Positions 42,240-53,326 of a stretch of 64,000 nucleotides of DNA are shown here, one piece after another. Within the stretch, counting starts at the first letter, position 1. Each line of letters starts with the position of its first letter. The position numbers were made by a program, and so were the translations under genes. A model generated the notes under the pieces. That model saw nothing but the letters and a program-made list of their open reading frames with translations. It made no database searches and was not told where the DNA came from. Source of the stretch: Prorocentrum cordatum (Eukaryota > Sar > Dinophyceae > Prorocentrales > Prorocentraceae); assembly GCA_963575745.1 (NCBI GenBank), contig CAUYUJ010018564.1, positions 40,001-104,000 on the forward strand, given 5' to 3'.

Positions 42240-42840
42240 GGACGTCCTTGGAAAAGGTCACCCGGCTTTCCGGGTCTCCACAAACGCCTTGCCATCAGAC
42301 CCAGGGCGATCCGATGGGGTCATCAGAAAGGCTCAAGGGAGGCCCCAGACAGCACAACAGCGCTCCAAGAGGGACTCCAATTGCGTCAGGACGGCCCAAA
42401 AGACCCCCAAGGCACCCCAAAAAACTGTTCCAAGGGGCCTTCAAACCACAAAAATCGTCCCATCCCCTGAGTAAAACTTACAATTTTAGCAGATTCGCCT
42501 TTCGGATTTTATCAGCTTTCAAGACGGTTTCAAAGCCCCCGAGATCGCCTCAAGACGCCCCAAAAGGCCCCCAAGAAAGCTTCAAGACGGCCGAGCCGAG
42601 CCCCACGATCGCCCACGAGTGCCCCAAGACAGCCCATAATGGAACCAAGAGGCCCCCCAAGGGCTCCCAGCACAGACCCAAAAGGGCCATGGGAGGTTCC
42701 CGGAAGTGCCCAAGATGAGTCCGAAGGGGGCCCCAGCGGGCCCAAGCTCCCCAAGACGGCCCAAGAAGGCCCCAGGACGGCCCATGAAGGCGCCACAACG
42801 GCCCACGAAGGCCCCGAAAAGACCCCCACGATGTTTCCGA
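42240..42840 (-). repeat. Repeat L, reverse-orientation unit
   Basis: 'ggccccaagacggccc'-type motifs are the reverse complement of those at 37640-40010; an A/T-rich patch at 42470-42530 corresponds to the one in the forward units. Confidence 0.75.
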
Positions 42841-43117
42841 ATGTCAACATTCATTGATTTTGCTCCCATGACATTTCACATTGTCACCCAGTCGTTGAGG
42901 GTCTCGTGGCATGCAGCGAAGATGCCCTAAGATGCCCCGTACGAGTTGCATATGCATGTTCATACCCTTACACACATACATTCATATGTACATGTGTACG
43001 CTGTATACACACATACAACAATGTAAGTATGTTGTATACACCTAGACATTTATACGGAACGTGCATGCACGTGCGCGTATATATATGCATGCCCGCATGT
43101 ACGCACGCACGCATCCC

Positions 43118-43275
43118 GCTTGCGTGCAGAACTCAAAGAACCAAGGTGCATGGCGCGCAGCGCCAATGCAGTCTTGTATGTGTATATCTATATATATATA
43201 TATATATATATATACGCAAGGCTGCAGTGGCGCTTCGCACCATGAACCTTGGTCCTTGAAGTTTGGCACGCAGGG
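43118..43275. mobile_element. Foldback element with ~58-bp arms and a (TA)n loop
   Basis: The left arm (from 'gcttgcgtgcagaactcaa' to 'caatgcagtcttg') and right arm ('caaggctgcagtggcgc' to 'agtttggcacgcaggg') are imperfect reverse complements over their whole length. The loop includes (TA)n at 43189-43215. Non-coding; would form a strong hairpin. Confidence 0.8.
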
Positions 43276-43429
43276 GGAATAGCAGGAAGGTCAAGCCAAC
43301 AATTTAGAGATAACTCCTTGTTGCCTTTTCTGGCATCGCCGCTATAATAATGTCATTCGTTGTCCTTCCTCCATGCTTCTTTTTCCTCAGTTTCGCCATA
43401 CCCTGCGCATTCTCCCCATCCTCAGCTCT

Positions 43430-44040
43430 TTTTTGCGGAGGCTCCTCCTTGGAGAGCCTCTGGGGGCCTCACAAAAGTTGTTTCAGGCTTTCTTAAGGCC
43501 TTCTGGAGGCCTCCTGGGCGTATTCTGGGGTCCTCTGGGGGCTTCCTCGGGCCACCCTGCCTCCAACCGCGGTCTCCCTGAACGACCGGGTCACGATTTG
43601 GAATGCTTCGGAGGGTGTCTTGGGGCCATCTTGCGCCGCCATGGGGCTCTCTGAGACCCATCTTGGACACGTGTTGTGCCGATTTGGGGCTCGCTTGGAT
43701 TGCTTGGAAGCCCTTTCGGATGGTTGTGGGGCGATTTTGGAGCCTCCCAGGCAGCTTCGGACGCCCAGAAGACCGCCGTCTTGGAGCGTCGGGAAGCCGC
43801 AAAGAGGGGAACCCCAAAATTCACCAAAAACTGTCAGAAAATCAATTATTTGTGCCTCTTGAGCCTTCTTGGGAGTGCTCTTGAAGGCCTATTCTGGGCC
43901 GTCCTGGAGGCCTCTTGGGCCATCTTGAGGTCACGTCGGTCACTCTTGGAGCGCTTTTGTGCTGTCCTGGGGGTCTCTGGGACGTCTCCATGACCCCCCT
44001 GATCGCCCTAGGTATGCTGGGAAGGCTTGGCAAAACGCCC
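43430..44040 (+). repeat. Repeat L, fourth forward unit
   Basis: Same 'gcctcctggg / ggggccatcttg' texture, with the A-rich patch 'ccaaaattcaccaaaaactgtc' at about 43813. Confidence 0.7.
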
Positions 44041-44164
44041 TGCGAGGCCCGGGGGGCCGCTTCGAGGCCCGTCCAGAGGGTCCCAAAGCCCCAGATTCCG
44101 GGAGTCTGTTTTTTTTTTCGGAGGGGGGGTCCCTCCGCCCGGGCTAATCAACATATAGGAAGAG

Positions 44165-44535
44165 GAATACACACACATACATACATACATACATACATAC
44201 ATACATACATACATACATACATACATACATACATACATACATACATACATACATACATACATACATACATACATACATACATACATACATACATACATAC
44301 ATACATACATACATACATGCATGCATGCATGCATGCATGCATGCATGCATGCATGCATGCATGCATACATACATACATACATACATACATACACACATAC
44401 ATACATACATACATACACACACATACATACATACATACATACATACATACATACATACATACATACATACATACATACATACATACATACATACATACAT
44501 ACATACACACACATACATACATACATACATGCATG

Positions 44536-44568
<33 letters not shown>

Positions 44569-44570
44569 GT
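44165..44570 (+). repeat. (CATA)n/(CATG)n tetranucleotide microsatellite, ~400 bp
   Basis: CATA throughout with a pure CATG block at about 44315-44365 and small CACA interruptions. The Tyr/Ile/His and Cys/Met/Tyr/Val frames are repeat artefacts. Confidence 0.97.
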
Positions 44571-44577
44571 ATAGCAG

Positions 44578-44806
44578 GCTAGAGCCACCTTGGGCCCTGG
44601 ATGATAAACCCTGTTGGTGACTTGCACTTGTACGCACCATCCCAGGGCCCAGGACGGCTCCGGTCAGTTGCGGTCGTGGTGTATATGCACTTGCCGTTTT
44701 TGGCAAGCAAGTGGATGCCAGCCTGCACTGCGGGGCGAAAGATCTGCCAAGGGATAATTATGTCGCGGGCTCCGGCACCCGCGTCTCCAACAGTCGCGAC
44801 GCCTGA
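44578..44806 (-). CDS. Exon-like segment on the minus strand, unidentified
   Basis: Reading the minus strand after an acceptor-like 'ccctcactcag', the frame gives VATVGDAGAGARDIIIPWQI, then VQAGIHLLAKNGKCIYTTTA and WDGAYKCKSPTGFIIQGPRW. Composition is balanced and hydrophobics are regularly spaced, unlike neighbouring low-complexity frames. It ends close to the CATA repeat. No family recognised. Confidence 0.38.
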
Positions 44807-44814
44807 GTGAGGGA

Positions 44815-44935
44815 CTGAGGGAGAAGGGAGGGAGGAGGAGGGCGGAGGGAGGAGGGGGGAGGAGAAGGGAAGGGAGGAGGAGGGAGGTGGAGGTATGAGG
44901 GAGGAGGAGGGAAGGGAGGAGTAGGAGGGACGTCT
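44815..44935 (+). repeat. GGA-rich interrupted repeat
   Basis: 'gggaggaggagggcggaggg' type sequence, about 120 bp. Confidence 0.8.
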
Positions 44936-44999
44936 CTTTACGTTTTGCCAAGCACAGCGTGTAGAGGAGAAGATTGGGAGGGAAGGCAACCAAGTGCCG

Positions 45000-47100
45000 A
45001 GTCCGGGTGCCGTCAGCCCAAGCTGGAAAGCACGCCCGAATTTTCACCCCTCCAGGCGGAAGGCGGTGAGGGGACGCCGCAAGCAATTGGGTGGATGTTG
45101 GGCTTTGGTGGCCAGCGGGGGCAGAAGAACCCTGAACCAAGGGAGGACAGGGTCTAACCAACTGTCGGGGGTCCACCCGGGCAGATTTGCCAATTGTGCC
45201 GACTCAGAAGGCGAGCTGATCAGTGGGGTCGAGAGCCTACCCGCCCACGGACACGGGACCCGAAACCGACAAGACCACGTCATGGCACCAATTGGCGGCA
45301 TCATCTGCTCCTCTGGCGGGCACGAGACCACAGCGCACGAAAAGCCACCTCGTCCCTTCTCGGCGGATGCTGCGAGTGCTGGACGCGACCGCCTTCTCAA
45401 GTGCTGGATCTTGCGGGGTCCCGCGAACAGGGAAAGACGCCTGTTTATTGAAGTAGGAAGACGCGTAAAGTGAGTTCCGGAATGCCCACTTTCAACGACA
45501 GATGGGTAGTGAGGTGACGGAGTCCCGCCATGGCAAAGGAGTTGCGTCTAAGACAGTTTTCCAGATGAACGATTGGGTCAGGCAGTGGACAGACGGCCAC
45601 GATCAAGCGCCATACATTTTACTGGCGGCGAGCAAGGGCGGGCAATGAGAAGCAGAAGACCTTCTCAGAAGGCGGCGGGACTTCTCAGAAGCCCCCGCGC
45701 CTTCTGAGATGTTGTTTCCGTCTTCGGGGAAGGCTTAGGCAACCTCTCAGAAAGACCGGGACACTTCCGTGCCTCTTGAGGAGGCCTCCTCCTCCTCCCC
45801 TCCCCGCCTCGCTCGCCGCCTCTTCCTGGCCACGACGTGGAGGCTGCGCCAGCGAAGCGCTGGGCGAAAGAGCTGGCGGCGCTCGCAGGCGATCGGCTCA
45901 CGGCGGTCGAGGTGCTTGGCCCGTCGAGGCCGAGGGGAGCGCACGGCCTCTCCTCCCCTTCAGTAGGGACGCTCGGAGGCGCGCCTCGGGCTGCACGGCA
46001 GCAGCCCGTGCGGATGCCCCACGCCGTGGAGCGGTACAGGCGGGGGGGCGCGCCTCAAGAAGCCATCTGCTCTTCGCCCGGGCGTCGCGCTGCGCGGTGC
46101 CTTCCCGCAGCCGCCGAAGGAGCTGCTGCGTGCAGGGTGCTCCAGGTTTCCCCTCGGGTGCACCTCGCGCACGGGTTCTCAGGGTCGGGTCTCTTGCGAG
46201 GGGTTTCTCGCGGCCGCGCCCGAAGTGTATGGCGTTCGGCCTCGTCAGTTGTTCGCCAGTTTGTAAGTTTTTCGCCAGCACTGGCGCACTCCTCCCCAAG
46301 CCCAGGGGAAGGTAAATGGGTGATAGAGCTGCTCCCAGGGAGTGCCAGAGTCTGATCCCGAGTGAGGTCTGGGATCGCTATTGCATGGAGGTCTCAGTCG
46401 GGCGATTTCTGGGACACGGCGATGGCGAGCAGCTCGGCCCTGGAAGCTGCGCTGCACCGTGCGGTCGCGTCACCGTGCATCGGCACCAAAGTGCGATTTG
46501 CTCCATGACCTTGCAGCTCGCGATCGGATTCAAACTCGAGATCCAGGGATAGGGGATGGGTCGACCTCTGCCTCGTCCATCGTGTGAGGCACCCTTCGGC
46601 TGGAAATGGAGCCATTCATACCGTCCGGTTTGGTGATCCCCCTCTGTCGGGGCCCCGCGCTGTGAGTCTCGGAGGTAGGGACGACCTCTCTGAGGCAAGA
46701 TCACCTCGAACGCGTTGGGAGACTCCCTCCGACGCGGACCACGCAGAAACATCGGCCACCTCCAAGCTTGGAGCTCTGCAGGTCAGAGCGCTGTCAGATC
46801 CCACGGGGGTGGGGGGTTCGGCCATCCCTCCCAAGGGGGTCCCATCGGTCTCCTCAGCCTACCTCGAGAGTGCCTGCGTTCTTGAGTCTTGGAGACAGTG
46901 CCATCCAGTCCGCCCACGGTAGCGTCGTCGTACTCGTCGGGTCTGCACGCGGGGACATCGGCCGCCCCCCACCTGTCGGGCCCACGCGGACCAAGAAAAG
47001 GGCATCGACCACCCTCGCGCACGGGGCCCCACTGGTCTGGACGCTGTCGGATCCCGCCGATGTGGGGGGGGGGTCGGCGGAGGATCTGACAGGGGCATCG
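45000..47100. other. No gene supported; one copy of repeat H
   Basis: 45650-45780 is repeat H ('cttctcagaaggcggcgggacttctcagaagccc'). 46770-47095 has repeated 'ctgtcagatccc / ctgtcggatccc' and 'ggggtcggc' phrases. Open frames such as 44994-45473 (+) and 45837-46355 (+) look partly protein-like but have no domain or confirmed splice sites. Confidence 0.4.
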
Positions 47101-47103
47101 GCC

Positions 47104-47132
47104 ACACACACACACACACAAAAGTACACAAC

Positions 47133-47169
<37 letters not shown>

Positions 47170-47180
47170 GCGCGCGCGTT
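47104..47180 (+). repeat. (CA)n ending in (CG)n
   Basis: ACAC repeats pass into CGCGCGCG. Confidence 0.93.
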
Positions 47181-47455
47181 TGTTGGCGCCGCGGCCTCGC
47201 GCGCAGCGAGGCGGAGACGGTCGGTCGGAAGAGCAAGAACAGAGCGCACGCGGCCGCCCCCTCAGAGGAAGAGGCAGGGATCGACATGTGGATTGACCGT
47301 GCCATCCGCTAACCCGGGCATGGGTAGCGGTAGAAGACGGCAAAGGCGAGCAACACACACACAGCGGTGGAAGGTCAGCGGAAGCGCAGCTTAGCCGTGC
47401 CAGCAAATGCGAGGAAACAGGCAGGCATGGACAAGGGGGTAACCGTTCTCTCATT

Positions 47456-47671
47456 CATTGTTTTGCCGATCGGCGCGGGCCCTCGCACCACACCCCTCCC
47501 CCCCCACCGTGGAGTGGGTCTTGGCTGTTTCGAGCGCCTGCTTCGAGCAGGTGGAGCCTCCCCCCACGGGAGGCACGGTTGCAAAGAGTCGCACTCAGCA
47601 GGGGTCTGGAGCCAGACCCCCCACCCCCCCCCTTCCGCCCAGTGCCGAAACGCCGAATCAGAAAACGTTCA
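47456..47671 (+). mobile_element. Dispersed repeat F, copy 2
   Basis: About 216 bp, homologous end to end with 26132-26350. Confidence 0.7.
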
Positions 47672-47832
47672 CCAGCACACACACACACACACTCTTTTGC
47701 GTCGGCGGCTGGGCAGAGGAACTGCGCCAGCGGAAGCGCAGTCAAGACGGGGGTACCGTCGAGGCGAGTTTTGTGCCACAGCGCAGGAGACCGGAGGAAG
47801 ACAGGGCGGCGGCCGAAGGAGGGGAACACCAA

Positions 47833-47860
47833 GACCCACACACACACACACACACGCACG

Positions 47861-47949
<89 letters not shown>

Positions 47950-48052
47950 GCGCACGCGCGCACGCACGCACGCGCGCACGCGCGCGCGCGCGCACGCGCG
48001 CGCGCACACACACACACACGCGCGCGCGCGCGCGCGCGCACGCACGCACGGA

Positions 48053-48088
<36 letters not shown>

Positions 48089-48091
48089 CAC
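47833..48091 (+). repeat. (CA)n/(CACG)n/(CG)n compound microsatellite, ~260 bp
   Basis: Alternating purine-pyrimidine throughout, with CGCGCG cores at about 47970-48005 and 48020-48040; a strong Z-DNA candidate. Confidence 0.95.
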
Positions 48092-48329
48092 TGCAGGGGG
48101 CCTTTGTCGGTTTCCGCACCGTCTGCGGCGGGGAGGCCTCCGCAGCCGCCCTCGGGCCGCGGCCGCTCGTCGCCGGCGCCCGGAGGGAGAGGCGGGGAGG
48201 GTGCGGAGACGGAGGGCCCCCACCAGAGGGAGGCGCAGTCGTGCTTCGCAGGCGACGTGTCTCCCCCAGCACCCCACCTCTCGAGGAAACACGAAGCCGC
48301 TCAGGAAAGGAGGGAAGCACTGGGATGGA

Positions 48330-48470
48330 CCCCAAGAGGGCTCTTCGGACGCAGCCCTATCGAGGATGGACGCCCCCCCGTCGTATATCCCAGGGTTGGG
48401 CCCCAAATGTCTGGTCCATTCGAAAACCCCACGAAGCCTGGGACAGGGGTCGACATATCCCCTGTTTGTG
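48330..48470 (+). repeat. Dispersed repeat G, copy 2
   Basis: Homologous to 226-375, e.g. 'gaggatggacgcccccccgtcgtatatcccagg'. Confidence 0.55.
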
Positions 48471-48499
48471 TGTGGACCGTTGGAAACATCATCCAAACC

Positions 48500-49530
48500 C
48501 ATTTGTCCACCTGTCCTCGCTGGGACAATGACTCCCCTGAAGCTCGCTTGGCGCCCAGCTGGGCTTCTGCCTGGACCTTGGCATCTGCCAACAGCTGGGC
48601 GATCACTGCAATGTCATCAGCATGGGCCGGAGTGGACTGAGCAGCTTAGCGATCGGCCTCGGCAATTCCCGCACCCGCCTCTGCGGGAGAAGTGGGCGCT
48701 CAGCTTCTTTGCGGAGGGCTAATGCTGTGGGGCCCAGCACCTCCGCCACCAACGTGATGTGACTCCACTGCTTGAGCCCTTTTTCTAACACCGCGAGCCA
48801 GTCGAGCGAGAAGAACTCGCCGTCCACCAAGGTGACCCCCTCTTTTTCCCACTTGGGATGGCCGAGAGGTCCTGGATGTAGCCCTCGCCTGTAGCATCGC
48901 CTGCCGCCGCGACTGGAGGGGCGTGCTTGGCGCAGACCGCTTCCCACTCCATCTTGGTGACGACGGCATCTTGTCCTGCTTGCAGCGCCTTCGCTTGACA
49001 TTCACGAAGACACTCTTACGCTCCCTCCAGGCGGTGCGACAGCTTCTCGAACACGGCTTGTTGTTCACTGTACGCCGTGACTTTGGACGCCCTTCCTTCT
49101 TCGAGCAGCGGGGCACCCTGTGGCGGAGCAGGGTTGTTGACAGCGGCCGCCGTGGTACGCAGCGCCTCGAGCTCGGGGCAGCCCCCAGTCTGCAGACGAC
49201 CTGCTCCAATGGGTCGGCCTCCTGCACTCTGCTCTGCCCGTGCCAGCGCCGTCACCCGCCCACCGAACCCAGGGCCTCCGATTTGCCGTGGGTTGTGCCT
49301 TCGCCTTCGGGGTCGGCGCATCCCCTGGACCTCTGCCGCTCCCTTGGAGGCCTGGTGGCCCTTGGCCCGCGGCCCCATGGCCTCGCGAGCTTCAGCACTC
49401 TCTGGCATGTTCGCTTGCTCACACTAGTGGCAGGTCGTGCTCGTCTGGAAGTTCCACGGGCACTGCACACAGCGTCCGCGGGTCTGACCTCCTTTCGCCA
49501 TGAACCACTGCTCCTCCGGGAGCTCAGGGA
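48500..49530 (-). pseudogene. Retrotransposon ORF1 (gag-like) pseudogene
   Basis: On the minus strand from about 49530 the frame reads ELPEEQWFMAKGGQTR, then a zinc-cluster-like CVQCPWNFQTSTTCH-stop-C, in which a TAG interrupts a CxxC...CxxC arrangement. It continues with EQANMPESAEAREAMG, an Ala/Glu-rich helical region, and after a stop ECLRECQAKALQAGQDAVVT and EWEAVCAKHAPPVAAAGDAT. Frameshifts follow before VIAQLLADAKVQAEAQLGAK. Zinc cluster first, helical region second is the same plan as ORF1 of LINE 3 (59314-60647). No RT was seen nearby on this strand, so it is a fragment. Confidence 0.6.
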
Positions 49531-49639
49531 AGGCGACCGAGGGAGGGCGGACCTTCTCAGCAGACCCGCGAAAGCCTGCCGAGGAGCAGCGGTATCACTT
49601 GGTCCCCAGGGGAAGGCCATGGTCCTGACACCCGGTGTT

Positions 49640-49770
49640 GCGACGGAGAGGAGAGGACGAGGAGGAGGGCAGGGAGGAGGAGGGAGAGATGGAGGAGGGA
49701 GGAGGGAGGCAGGAGGGAGGAGGAGTAGAAAGGACGGAAGGAAGAGGGGAGGGAGGGAGGGAGGGAGGGG
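49640..49770 (+). repeat. GGA/GGGA-rich repeat
   Basis: Imperfect 'ggaggaggga' repeats. Confidence 0.85.
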
Positions 49771-50074
49771 GTCCCGAAGGTGAGGGCTGCCAGCACCTGG
49801 GCCTCCTCGTAATTGGCGGCGGGCTCGGGTCGGCGGACCTGGCGCGGGATGCCTTCCGCCGTCAGCAGTGGCACCTCAAGAGCGCGGTCGGGCACCCCAG
49901 AATCTGGTCGGACGAAGGGGGGAATGGGCAAAGGGGGTTCACCTCTAAAAGTCTTACCCCCTCCAGAATAGGCGGTAGCCAATTATTTGTTCGGCGGCCT
50001 CATTGGAGGACTGGGGTCCCACCAATAGGGGGCAACGAATCATTTTTCTGCCGCGGCACCCGCCACGCAACAAC
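49771..50074. other. No gene recognised
   Basis: About 300 bp of ordinary sequence between two repeats; a short duplicated phrase 'accaataggg/gaataggcgg' only. Confidence 0.35.
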
Positions 50075-50223
50075 GACGACAGCTACGACTACGACTACGA
50101 CTACGACTACGACTACGACTACGACTACGACTACGACTACGATGAGGAGGAGGAGGAGGAGGAGGAGGAGGAGGAGGAGGAAGAGGAGGAGGAGGAAGAA
50201 GAGGAGGAGGAGGAGGAGGAGGT
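50075..50223 (+). repeat. (TACGAC)n followed by (GGA)n
   Basis: About eleven TACGAC hexamers run straight into about 80 bp of GGA repeats. Confidence 0.95.
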
Positions 50224-50602
50224 TTTGTGACCAGGGCTAGTCACCGCCGAGGGAAAAGGGGGGAAACAGAACTAAAGACCTGTAGAGGCTAACCGCCGCC
50301 CGTGGAAAGTTGGAGCCGCCCGGGGGGTCTGGCCCGAGGTGGCCCAGCACCGCCTTCTGGCCAGCGGAAGGGGCAGGCGGGCTCGACGCGGTGGGCCCGG
50401 GGAGGTGCTCTTGTTGCCCTCCTTCCGCCTGCGGGGGTGGCCCGGGGCCGTGGGGAGCGAAGCAGGGGTGAAGCACTGCACCAGACGGACCCCAGGAGGG
50501 GTCTTGCTGGGAGCCGACTTTGAGATGAGTTGGCCTCGTCGCCCCCTCCGGATCGATGTTCTACACATACTGTCGGGCCCCAACCGCTTCAGACCCCCCG
50601 GC

Positions 50603-50745
50603 CGCCTCCTCCTCCTCCTCCTCCTCCTTCTCCTCCTCCTCCTCCTCCTCCTCCTCCTCCTCCTCCTCCTCCTCCTCCTCCTCCTCCCCATCCTCCTCAT
50701 CCTCCTCCTCTTCCTCCTCCTCCTCCTCCTCCTCCTCCTCCTCCA
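50603..50745 (+). repeat. CCT microsatellite
   Basis: About 140 bp with CAT and CTT interruptions. Confidence 0.95.
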
Positions 50746-50949
50746 AGTTAAAATCCCAAGCTTCACGCTGCTTCGGGCGCCCTCATACTCCAAGTGCCTA
50801 ATTACGCAGGTGCTGTCTCTTTTCCTGCCCTGTCAGTGGGCGTGCGGAAACCCAGTCTTCGTGTTTCCACTGCATGTCTCCGCCCCACCTCGATATCAAC
50901 GTCTTCCAATTTTCAGCGTCCTCCTGCTCCATTCGAAGAAGAAAAATCG

Positions 50950-51112
50950 CATAAACATAAACGTTGCGCTCCGCACGGGTTCTTCGATCCGCGCCTGGGC
51001 CCCCTGGCGGCGCCTCAGGCGCCGCCCCTTGCGCGCTCCGCGCGCCAGGGAGAGGGGTCCAGGGCGAATCCAAGAAATCCGCGCGGAGCGCCAAAAGTTT
51101 GTGTTTACATGA
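50950..51112 (+). mobile_element. Foldback element E, copy 4
   Basis: Longest arms of the family: 'cataaacgttgcgctccgca' at the left and, as reverse complement, 'cggagcgccaaaagtttgtg' at the right, with GGCGCCTCAGGCGCC in the centre. Confidence 0.72.
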
Positions 51113-51354
51113 TTGTTTCTTCTTCTGTCACCTTCAACGTCTTCAACTTTCAGCGTCCAGCGTCCTCCTGCTTCATGTTTCCACTTTCAGCGTCTTCCCA
51201 CTTCATGCTTCTGCCCACCTCTTCCGCACGACGTGTACGACGTCTCTGCCTCGTGCAGCCGGTCTCGGCCCCGCCGTCAGGCATTGCTCTCCTCGATGCA
51301 GTTGCCGCCTCCTTTGGGAGGCGCGGGGAAACCAGGCACCTGCAGCTGGCTCGC

Positions 51355-51780
51355 TCGGTCCTCCCTCCTCCCTCCTCCTCCCTCCTGCTCCCTCCTGCTC
51401 CCTCCTCCTCCTCCTCCTCCTCCTCCTCCTCCTCCTCCTCCTCCTCCTCCTCCCCCTCCCCCTCCCCCTCCTGCTCCTCCTCCCACCCTCCTCCTCCTCC
51501 CCCTCCTCCTCCTCCCCCCCCTCCTCCCCCTCCTCCTCCTCCTCCNNNNNNNNNNNNNNNNNNNNNNNNNNNNNNNNNNNNNNNNNNNNNNNNNNNNNNN
51601 NNNNNNNNNNNNNNNNNNNNNNNNNNNNNNNNNNNNNNNNNNNNNTCCATCCTCCCTCATCTTCCCTCCTTCTCCCTCCCCCTTCTCCTCCTCCTCCTCC
51701 TCCTCATCCTCATCCTCCTCATCCTCCTCCTCCTCCGCCTCTTCTTCCTCCTCCTCCTCATCCTCCTCCTCCTCCTCGCT
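51355..51780 (+). repeat. CCT microsatellite with 100-N gap
   Basis: 51355-51545 CCT/CTCC, 51546-51645 100 N, 51646-51780 CCT/CAT. Polarity is the same on both sides, unlike the gap at 16176. Confidence 0.95.
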
Positions 51781-52639
51781 CGCTCGCAGACCAAAGGCCC
51801 TTGCAGTTCGCAGCCTCGTCTGGGATTAAAATGGGGGAAGGAGACAAAACGAGCACGACGCAGGCAGCAGCTGTTGTGACATCAGGGGTCCCTTACCAAC
51901 ACTTGCCAGCATCGAGAGCCTCTGGGCCACAGGTTACAACAGATACGGATCGAGAGGACCAAGAGCCTCCGCACCCACAGGAAGTTCAAAGTCCCCCATC
52001 ACACAACTGCCGTAACAAACAACTGTCTCATACATCGCAAAAGGAGAGAGCCAACAAGGACGACACAGGAGCGGGCAACGTAACACAAATACGCCCACAG
52101 TTGCCCTGAGACATGCAATGCACATGATCGCCCATGCACCTCCATCCTCCCTCACTCTCAACCCTCGGGTGGAGACTCGGCATCCACGATGCCACAATGC
52201 CGATCGGGTCCCACTCCGCGCCACCTGAGACAGCGCACCTCTCGAACCTGATAGCACTGGCGGCGGGGCTGGCAGCGACGGCATCAAGTAAGGGGAAGCT
52301 GTCAAACTCGAGCCGATGTCCAACTTTCTGTTCAGACAGGGTGGCCCATGGAACTCCGTGGGCCTGCGCACACACCGCCAGCCCCAAGGCCCCTCAACAC
52401 CACGTTTTCATGCATGAGGCGATCACGCTGTTTAAAATTGGCAAAGGGTCTCCCCCAGGGAAACTCGGAATCTCTAAGAGCCCGTTCCGCTCTCACCCCG
52501 AACCTCGGGAAGAAAAAAACAGCCCCCCGCAACGCGGCCCTGGGAAACTTTTTCAGTCCAATGGGCGGCCAGCCCCTCAGTCCACTGCGAGTGCGAGAAA
52601 TGCTGAATAGCTATCTGCACTCCTCTCCGTGACAGAATC
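51781..52639 (+). other. Leader region of LINE 2, coding status unclear
   Basis: A small frame starting MGEGDKTSTTQAAAVVTSGV at 51830 runs to a stop at 52109. Its Thr/Gln/Pro-rich text could be the N-terminus of a LINE ORF1 that continues, after frame breaks, at 52640. This is inference; no domain is visible. Confidence 0.35.
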
Positions 52640-53308
52640 GTGGTGAGCATTTGGTGGAAATCGCCACTCAGCCTCCCCTCACCAACGATCCAAAAAACCG
52701 AAGAAAAGCTCTCAGCTCGGGTCGGAGCAGCTGGCGCAACACAAACGGGGGCCTCGACAGCCACAGTAGGAGCATCAAGAGCAACTCCTCTCCCAAGATC
52801 GAGCTTAGGCGCTAAGGGTGAGCGTGTCGTGGGTACTGGTTCGTATGGTGAACGTGTAAAAGTACATTTTCACAGCTCAGACCAGATGTGGGTCTGTCTC
52901 AAGAAGATGAAAGGCAGAAAGTTCAGTGGTGGCTCCCTTCGCCAGGCAGGTCGCACGGCACTGTGGCACAACATCGACAAAGTTGGCTGGGAGATCGGCG
53001 TGAGCAAGCAGCAGGTGAAGGCCGTGGCGGAGCTCAAACCAGTCCTGGCAGCCCTCTTCCCGAACAGCCCGCAGCACAACTGGGACGCAGCCTTCGATAT
53101 CAAGAACGACAGGGGGGAGGTCATCATCCTGCCGATGTCGTTGCCAGGCAACGCCCACCAGGGTGGCCCCATCAAAGTCTACGACTGCGACAGGACCACC
53201 CACAAGATGAAGATCCCGCCCACCGCGAACGCGTTGCTGCAGGACCTGAGCATCGACCTCAAGCTCCAGACACACCTCAGTGAGATCCACGCTGTGGCGG
53301 ATCCCTGA
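52640..53308 (+). CDS. LINE 2 ORF1-like protein, 222 aa
   Basis: Possible RNA-binding chaperone of the element, by position only. Ser/Thr/Ala-rich to about residue 70, then a compact basic region: KVHFHSSDQMWVCLKKMKGR, GWEIGVSKQQVKAVAELKPV, then ILPMSLPGNAHQGGPIKVYD. No zinc cluster, unlike ORF1 of LINE 3. The stop is only 18 nt ahead of the endonuclease ATG, which fits a bicistronic LINE. The ATG at 52640 is the first in frame; the true start may be upstream across a frameshift. Confidence 0.6.
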   Translation: MVSIWWKSPLSLPSPTIQKTEEKLSARVGAAGATQTGASTATVGASRATPLPRSSLGAKGERVVGTGSYGERVKVHFHSSDQMWVCLKKMKGRKFSGGSLRQAGRTALWHNIDKVGWEIGVSKQQVKAVAELKPVLAALFPNSPQHNWDAAFDIKNDRGEVIILPMSLPGNAHQGGPIKVYDCDRTTHKMKIPPTANALLQDLSIDLKLQTHLSEIHAVADP

Positions 53309-53326
53309 GGCGGCACTTCTCTTGCT

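Noticed and set aside
44148-44660. Tyr-Ile-His-Thr and Cys-Met-Tyr-Val repeat proteins
   Set aside because: Encoded by the (CATA)n microsatellite in every frame.
51827-52109. Independent small gene MGEGDKTS...
   Set aside because: Too short, low information, and placed where a LINE 2 ORF1 leader is expected; mentioned only as part of that region.
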